Origin: Candidatus Moraniibacteriota bacterium
GTDB taxonomy: Bacteria > Patescibacteriota > Minisyncoccia > Moranbacterales > UBA1568
Assembly (NCBI GenBank): GCA_023261685.1
Contig: JAHFOM010000002.1
Coordinates: 1-17,837 of the forward strand
Direction of reading: 5' to 3'
DNA: 17,837 nt
The position numbers were made by a program, and so were the translations under genes. The notes under the pieces are model-generated. The model worked only from the letters and a program-made list of their open reading frames with translations. It had not been told where the DNA came from and did no database searches. The stretch's first letter is position 1. Every line of letters starts with the position of its first letter. This document shows positions 14,322 to 17,837 of this stretch, piece by piece.

Positions 14322-15005
14322 ATGCAGGGCACAGCTTCTTCGTTGTCAAAAAAGATGTGGGGGAGATCCTTGGCAGTGGCGGCGGGAGTGTACCTTTTTT
14401 TTGTTTTCTACATTTTTTTCTACGATCAAGAGTTTACGTTGAAGTCTTTTGCCAAGACATTCGCCGGAACAGGCAACTTTCTTCTCGCCAGTTCGTTCGT
14501 TCTCTCGTCGCTCGGATACTTCTTCGACTTTTTGGATAGCAAAGTCATCTACCGAAAATATCTGGGGTTGCTCGGATATTTTTCCGCATTGATCTATACC
14601 ATACTGGTCGCCTACATTCGGCCGGAATACTACTTCTTCGGTTTTTTTGAGCATTTCTGGTCCAGCGATATTCTGCTCGGTTCGACCGCTATGGCTATCC
14701 TGACGGCTATGGCGTTGATTTCCAATAATAGGGCAATGCTTTGGATCGGTCCGGCGCGCTGGAGGATCTTCTTGCGTTTTGGTTACCTCGCTTTTTTCCT
14801 TCTGGTACTTCGAGCGATACTGAACCAATATGTTCTGGTTGGAGCCGATACGGTGCCGGAAATGTGGGCGGTATACTTATCGTATCCGGACAAGCTTCCT
14901 CCTCCGCGCCTCCTCTTTTCTTTCGTGGCGATGAGCGTTATTTTTCTTCGTTTGGGGGTGGAATTCGATAAGTGGTATCGCAAACCAGTCGTTCCTCTTT
15001 CGTGA
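14322..15005 (+). CDS. Ferric-reductase-like transmembrane protein lacking heme histidines
   Basis: A 227-residue protein with about six membrane segments, resembling the ferric reductase-like transmembrane domain (FRD/MsrQ type). The RKYLGLLGYFSALIYTIL segment (78-95) and GSTAMAILTAMALISNN...WRIFLRFGYLAFFLLVLRAIL (120-167) follow the family pattern. In heme-binding members these helices carry histidines (LLH-type, LHR-type and a later LLH). Here those positions are I, R or other residues, and the only histidine in the protein is H111 in a loop. It probably does not bind b-type heme in the usual way. The start lies after gattttttct with no ribosome site, 37 bases after the first lysozyme-like gene. 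The family assignment is moderately sure; the role is unknown. Confidence 0.72.
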   Translation: MQGTASSLSKKMWGRSLAVAAGVYLFFVFYIFFYDQEFTLKSFAKTFAGTGNFLLASSFVLSSLGYFFDFLDSKVIYRKYLGLLGYFSALIYTILVAYIRPEYYFFGFFEHFWSSDILLGSTAMAILTAMALISNNRAMLWIGPARWRIFLRFGYLAFFLLVLRAILNQYVLVGADTVPEMWAVYLSYPDKLPPPRLLFSFVAMSVIFLRLGVEFDKWYRKPVVPLS

Positions 15006-15016
15006 AGAAACAGCGC

Positions 15017-15363
15017 CTTACATTCTTCCTGAATCACAATGGTTCAGCCATCAAAAGTAGTTTTTTGTCTCCATTTCACCACTCATCAGGACCTCTCGGC
15101 TGAACGAAAAAAGTCGCCCCTTCACCCCAGTCACTTCTCTGGTAACAATTGTTCTCTCTCTATCAATGGAAGACGGAGTCGCCTACGGCTTACAACTCTC
15201 CATAACCACACGCTGACGTAGGAGAAGTGACGGGGCAAGCTCAACGGCGAAAAAGCTCCTTTTTTCGAGCCAAGAGGCCTTCTTCACACAGTGTGAAACG
15301 AGAGCCAAAAAATTCTTTTGGTGGCTGGACGGGGATGAGTGTGGGTGTACTTGAGAATAAAAA
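15017..15363. repeat. Palindromic element, copy 2 (long form with insert)
   Basis: A second copy of the element at 4764-5021. The left half shares an exact 44-base run (15077-15120 with 4845-4888). The right half matches at 74 of 78 positions (15253-15330 with 4904-4981). The outer inverted repeat pairs about 15042-15067 with 15306-15330, with a few mismatches. The ends show weaker similarity to copy 1, so the limits are approximate. Between the halves lie 132 bases instead of 15, forming a further hairpin: ccccagtcacttctc (15125-15139) with gagaagtgacgggg (15222-15235), and cctacg with cgtagg inside it. It is non-coding, between the ferric-reductase-like gene and the promoter of the second lysozyme-like gene. 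It accounts for most of the 517-base gap 15006-15522. Confidence 0.88.
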
Positions 15364-15378
15364 TGTCAGGGTGCGCCG

Positions 15379-15407
15379 TTGACGGAAATGAAAAGAGATG
15401 CTATCTT
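15379..15407 (+). promoter_or_regulatory. Promoter of the second lysozyme-like gene
   Basis: A -35 box TTGACG (15379-15384), a 17-bp spacer and a -10 box TATCTT (15402-15407) preceded by TGC, an extended -10. Transcription would start near 15414, leaving a leader of about 109 bases that contains the inverted repeat tggcttg/caagcca (15434-15440 and 15463-15469). Confidence 0.78.
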
Positions 15408-15522
15408 AAGGCTTGTGTCCTGAGAATATTTTTTGGCTTGTTTCGGTGGTAAAGCGCTTTGGCAAGCCAGATTCATAATACTGTTCCGGAGGGAATGTGC
15501 AAGCATTTGGGGCAGGCGGAAT

Positions 15523-16338
15523 ATGCAAGATACTGGCAAGAGGAGAGATAGTTCCGGAGGGTACCTATCACAACTGCGGTGTTTGTATCAAAACAGGGCT
15601 TTTATCCGTAAAGGCTTGTTTTCTGCTGTTTTGTTTTTTTCTTTCGGTATGAGCGGGACTCTCCCGTTCTTTCCTCCGGTTGATGCGGATACGGATATGT
15701 ATGCACAACCACCCTCCGTTACGAGTAGAGAGGAGAATGAAATACAAAAGAAAGAGCGTTGCCGCTTAGAAGGGGATGTCAAATTATTTCTCCATTTACG
15801 CGATCAGGGAAGGATGCCGATGTCGGAAGAAACTCCCTCAGCCAATCACTGCGAGGAGGCTCTTTTATTGAAAACTGAGCTGGAAAAGCCGGAAGATTTC
15901 CCGAAGAGCAACGTCCAGTTAGGTATGGTTATTCAAAACTTAGTGGCGGGGTATCCTTTGGAAGCGATGACCGCTGCCATTTCGCAGTATGATCCGGCTA
16001 TTGCCGGGCTCATCGTCGGTATTGCCAAGAAAGAGAGTGATTGGGGGAAGCGTGTTCCACGTGATGTCAACGGAGACGACTGTTTCAATTATTGGGGATA
16101 CAAGGGAGCTGGCAGTCGTGGTACGGCTATGGGTCATGGTTGCTTTGGAAGCAAGGAAGAGGCGGTGACGGCAATCGGAGAGCGGCTGAAAACGCTGGTA
16201 GCTTTGCGTCAGGGGAGCGAGCCGAAAAATATGATTGTCTGGAAATGCGGATCCAGTTGCAGTGGACACAGTGATGCCAGCGTCAGAAAGTGGATTGCAG
16301 ATGTTTCTCTCTACTATGATCGGATAGTCGTGCGGTGA
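15523..16338 (+). CDS. Membrane-anchored lysozyme-like protein, paralog 2 (hypothetical)
   Basis: A protein of 271 residues from the ATG at 15523-15525, which follows aggcgga, a fair ribosome site; the frame stays open upstream to a TTG at 15433 inside the leader. It has a short basic N-terminus, one hydrophobic segment (about 31-50, a signal anchor) and an exported C-terminal domain homologous to paralog 1. Shared features are GIAKKESDWGKRVP (E171), DCFNYWGYKG, GHGCFGS, MIVWKCGSSCSGHS and SVRKWIADV. The four core cysteines (C187, C207, C242, C246) are conserved; C80 and C110 are extra. Two DNA stretches of 24-25 bases are identical between the paralogs (16013-16037 with 13962-13986; 16078-16101 with 14024-14047). 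It has its own promoter and terminator. A cell-wall hydrolase role is inference. Confidence 0.82.
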   Translation: MQDTGKRRDSSGGYLSQLRCLYQNRAFIRKGLFSAVLFFSFGMSGTLPFFPPVDADTDMYAQPPSVTSREENEIQKKERCRLEGDVKLFLHLRDQGRMPMSEETPSANHCEEALLLKTELEKPEDFPKSNVQLGMVIQNLVAGYPLEAMTAAISQYDPAIAGLIVGIAKKESDWGKRVPRDVNGDDCFNYWGYKGAGSRGTAMGHGCFGSKEEAVTAIGERLKTLVALRQGSEPKNMIVWKCGSSCSGHSDASVRKWIADVSLYYDRIVVR

Positions 16339-16360
16339 TATCTGTACAGTGCAGATGAAA

Positions 16361-16396
16361 AGTCCGGGCAAAAAATGCTCGGGTTTTCTGTTTTTT
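16361..16396 (+). terminator. Intrinsic terminator after the second lysozyme-like gene
   Basis: A 7-bp stem, ccgggca (16364-16370) with tgctcgg (16376-16382) including one G-U pair, around a short A loop. It is followed by ttttctgtttttt. A smaller atctg/cagat hairpin lies just upstream (16340-16356). It closes the transcript starting near 15414. Confidence 0.85.
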
Positions 16397-16448
16397 ATCC
16401 GATTTTCTTATCACGATGCTGTACCTCCATAAGCTACGGTCATGTCAG

Positions 16449-16478
16449 TTGTCCATTTTTGTTTTTTCGGGGTATACT
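16449..16478 (+). promoter_or_regulatory. Promoter of the EamA transporter gene
   Basis: A -35 box TTGTCC (16449-16454), an 18-bp spacer and a -10 box TATACT (16473-16478). Transcription would start near 16485, about 24 bases before the ATG. No Shine-Dalgarno site is seen in this short leader. Confidence 0.65.
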
Positions 16479-16508
16479 GAGATATATCATTGATTAAAAT
16501 CTTTCCGT

Positions 16509-17441
16509 ATGGTATGGATAGGGGTCGCTCTGCTCGGTTATTTTTTTAATGCGGTGACGGCCGTTTTAGACAAGTATCTTTTATCCGGACCAATTAAAAC
16601 TCCTGCAGTCTATGCTTTTTTCGTTGCCATTTTCAGTTTGTTTGCTTTGGGGTTTGCGCCTTTTGGTTTCCACTTCGTCGATTGGCAGGTGACGGGAATA
16701 CTGCTGTTGTCAGGGGCGATTTTTTTGTATGGATTGGTAGCTTTTTATTCGGCGGTCCAGGGGTGGAATATTTCTCGTATTGCTCCTTTAGTGGGTATCG
16801 TCGTTTCCTTTGTGGCGTTCGTGGCGATTTTTTTGCCGGGTTTTTCCGAGGCGCAGTTTACAGCCGGACACATTATAGCGCTTTTATTTCTGATTATAGG
16901 CGGAGGACTTTTGGCCTTTGATCTTCCCTTGAAACCGCATGAATATGTTCCGTGGCAGGTGTTGGTGGCGGGTATGGCTATGGGCGTGTCACTGCTCCTT
17001 CTGAAATATGGATACAGGGAGGTAAACTTTGTCACTGGTTTGGTCTGGTCGCGTATGGGTCTTTTTTTGGCCGGGATGAGTCTTTTTTTAATTCCTTCTT
17101 TTCGTCGACAGATTCTGTCGAGTATGCAGGGAGCTTCGATAAGCAATGCGAGCAATGTTTCTACGAGTCTCGTGTTCATCGTGAACAAGACGCTCGCCGG
17201 TATCGGGAGTTTCTTGGTCGTGTACGCAACATTCCTTGGTCCGGTTTCTTTCGTTCAGGCGCTCTCCGGTATGCAGTATCTTTTTCTCTTGTTATTGGCG
17301 TTTCCGCTTTGTCATTTTTTCCCTATGGTGTACTGTGAGAAGCTTTTTTTCTGGGACTGGGTACAGAGAATCAGCGCCATACTGTTCATTGGGATCGGAT
17401 TGTGGCTTGCCGCGACGAGCGGTGTAACGTTGCTTGTATGA
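16509..17441 (+). CDS. EamA/DMT-superfamily transporter
   Basis: A 310-residue integral membrane protein with about ten hydrophobic segments arranged as two halves. The N-terminal half (GYFFNAVTAVLDKYLL, then LYGLVAFYSAVQGWNISRIAPLVGIVVSFVAFVAIFL) and the C-terminal half (VYATFLGPVSFVQALSGMQYLFLLLLAFPL) have the pattern of EamA-like drug/metabolite exporters, with the proline- and glycine-containing helix after the fourth segment in each half. The substrate is unknown. The stop overlaps the next gene's start as ATGA, so the two are translationally coupled; the downstream glycosidase hints at a sugar or glycan context (inference). The start ATG follows a good promoter but lacks a ribosome site. 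Confidence 0.9.
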   Translation: MVWIGVALLGYFFNAVTAVLDKYLLSGPIKTPAVYAFFVAIFSLFALGFAPFGFHFVDWQVTGILLLSGAIFLYGLVAFYSAVQGWNISRIAPLVGIVVSFVAFVAIFLPGFSEAQFTAGHIIALLFLIIGGGLLAFDLPLKPHEYVPWQVLVAGMAMGVSLLLLKYGYREVNFVTGLVWSRMGLFLAGMSLFLIPSFRRQILSSMQGASISNASNVSTSLVFIVNKTLAGIGSFLVVYATFLGPVSFVQALSGMQYLFLLLLAFPLCHFFPMVYCEKLFFWDWVQRISAILFIGIGLWLAATSGVTLLV

Positions 17442-17837
17442 AATTTCACTTCCACTGGAAATATTTTTTGCGCGTGTCGGGATGGTTGATATTTTCCCTG
17501 ATTGTGATCGTGGGATTGCTTTTCGGTTATTTCAATCTGCCGGGACCAGCCCCTCGTGAAGACGTGAAGCTCGGGATGACATTTTCCTATCGGTATGCTG
17601 AAGGTTTGGGACTGGATTGGAAGGAGACGTATCTGGCGCTGCTTGATGATATCGGGGTGAAGAAAATGCGTTTGCCGGTGTATTGGGATCTGGTCGAAGC
17701 GCAGCCCGGTCAGTATGACTGGAGTGCTGTGGACTGGCAGTTAGCGGAAGCGAAGAAGCGCAATGTCGATGTTATTTTGACTATTGGACAGAGAGTTCCC
17801 CGTTGGCCGGAATGTCATATTCCACACTGGGCGATGG
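17438..17837 (+). CDS. Membrane-anchored glycoside hydrolase-like TIM-barrel protein, 5' part only
   Basis: This frame starts at the ATG at 17438-17440, overlapping the EamA stop, and runs off the window after 133 codons. The N-terminus has a basic patch and one hydrophobic anchor (about residues 14-32), so the rest should be outside. The segment LGMTFSYRYAEGLGL...ETYLALLDDIGVKKMRLPVYWDLVEAQPGQYDWSAVDWQLAEAKKRNVDVILTIGQRVPRWPECH is typical of the first strands of clan GH-A barrels (GH5/GH42-like), including the R-x-P-V-x-W and E-P/Q-G-x-Y-D-W patterns. The catalytic acids would lie beyond the window, so family and substrate cannot be named. Confidence 0.85.
   Translation, partial: MKFHFHWKYFLRVSGWLIFSLIVIVGLLFGYFNLPGPAPREDVKLGMTFSYRYAEGLGLDWKETYLALLDDIGVKKMRLPVYWDLVEAQPGQYDWSAVDWQLAEAKKRNVDVILTIGQRVPRWPECHIPHWAM

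Noticed and set aside
15039..15221. A 60-codon plus-strand frame in the second palindromic element
   Set aside because: It matches a frame in copy 1 only over the shared repeat and runs into the unrelated insert; no start signals support it.
1..17837. CRISPR arrays, tRNA or rRNA genes, transposases or phage genes
   Set aside because: No regularly spaced direct repeats, no cloverleaf candidates and no matching protein families were found on reading both strands.

Overview
The window is a compact bacterial segment of about 17.8 kb. It has short intergenic gaps, several ATGA or near-zero gene junctions, and weak or absent Shine-Dalgarno sites at many starts. TGA is used as an ordinary stop codon (sufC, sufD, mutY, pyrD), which argues against code-25 lineages such as Gracilibacteria/Absconditabacteria. 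The minimal SufD, the single-pass cupredoxin, the ferric-reductase-like membrane protein and the AT-rich interspersed repeats at gene ends and linkers all suggest a Candidate Phyla Radiation (Patescibacteria) genome, of a Parcubacteria or Peregrinibacteria type. That placement is inference; no rRNA or tRNA gene is present to fix it.

Layout. (1) Positions 86-4754, minus strand: a complete iron-sulfur assembly operon in the order Rrf2 regulator, sufC, sufB, sufD, sufS. It is driven by a clear TTGACA-N17-TATTCT promoter whose start region is covered by a perfect 9-bp inverted repeat, a good candidate for the Rrf2 operator. (2) 4764-5021: a strongly palindromic, apparently non-coding element. (3) 5106-6107, plus: a tRNA-dihydrouridine synthase. 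(4) 6141-8468, minus: a pyrD-pyrC pyrimidine operon with its own promoter and an intrinsic terminator. (5) 8558-13202, plus: mnmA, mutY, a membrane-anchored CuA-type cupredoxin, an AI-2E family permease and lgt. (6) 13304-16338, plus: two paralogous membrane-anchored, cysteine-rich, lysozyme-like proteins flanking a ferric-reductase-like membrane protein and the second, larger copy of the palindromic element. (7) 16509 to the end, plus: an EamA-type transporter overlapping by ATGA the start of a membrane-anchored glycosidase-like protein cut by the window edge.

How the genes fit together. SufS mobilises cysteine sulfur and SufBCD builds clusters; MutY carries a cluster motif and MnmA needs persulfide sulfur, so both could be clients of the Suf system. 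No SufE or SufU sulfur carrier is visible here. Lgt implies lipoproteins. The two lysozyme-like paralogs, the AI-2E permease, the EamA transporter and the glycosidase form an envelope-oriented second half.

The main candidate for something undescribed is the two-copy palindromic element (4764-5021 and 15017-15363). It has 95% identical right halves, a 44-nt identical run in the left halves, a perfect 25-bp inverted repeat in copy 1, and an extra hairpin-forming insert in copy 2. It sits upstream of a promoter in both places. Second is the pair of four-cysteine lysozyme-like paralogs. No CRISPR array, tRNA, rRNA, transposase or phage gene was seen.
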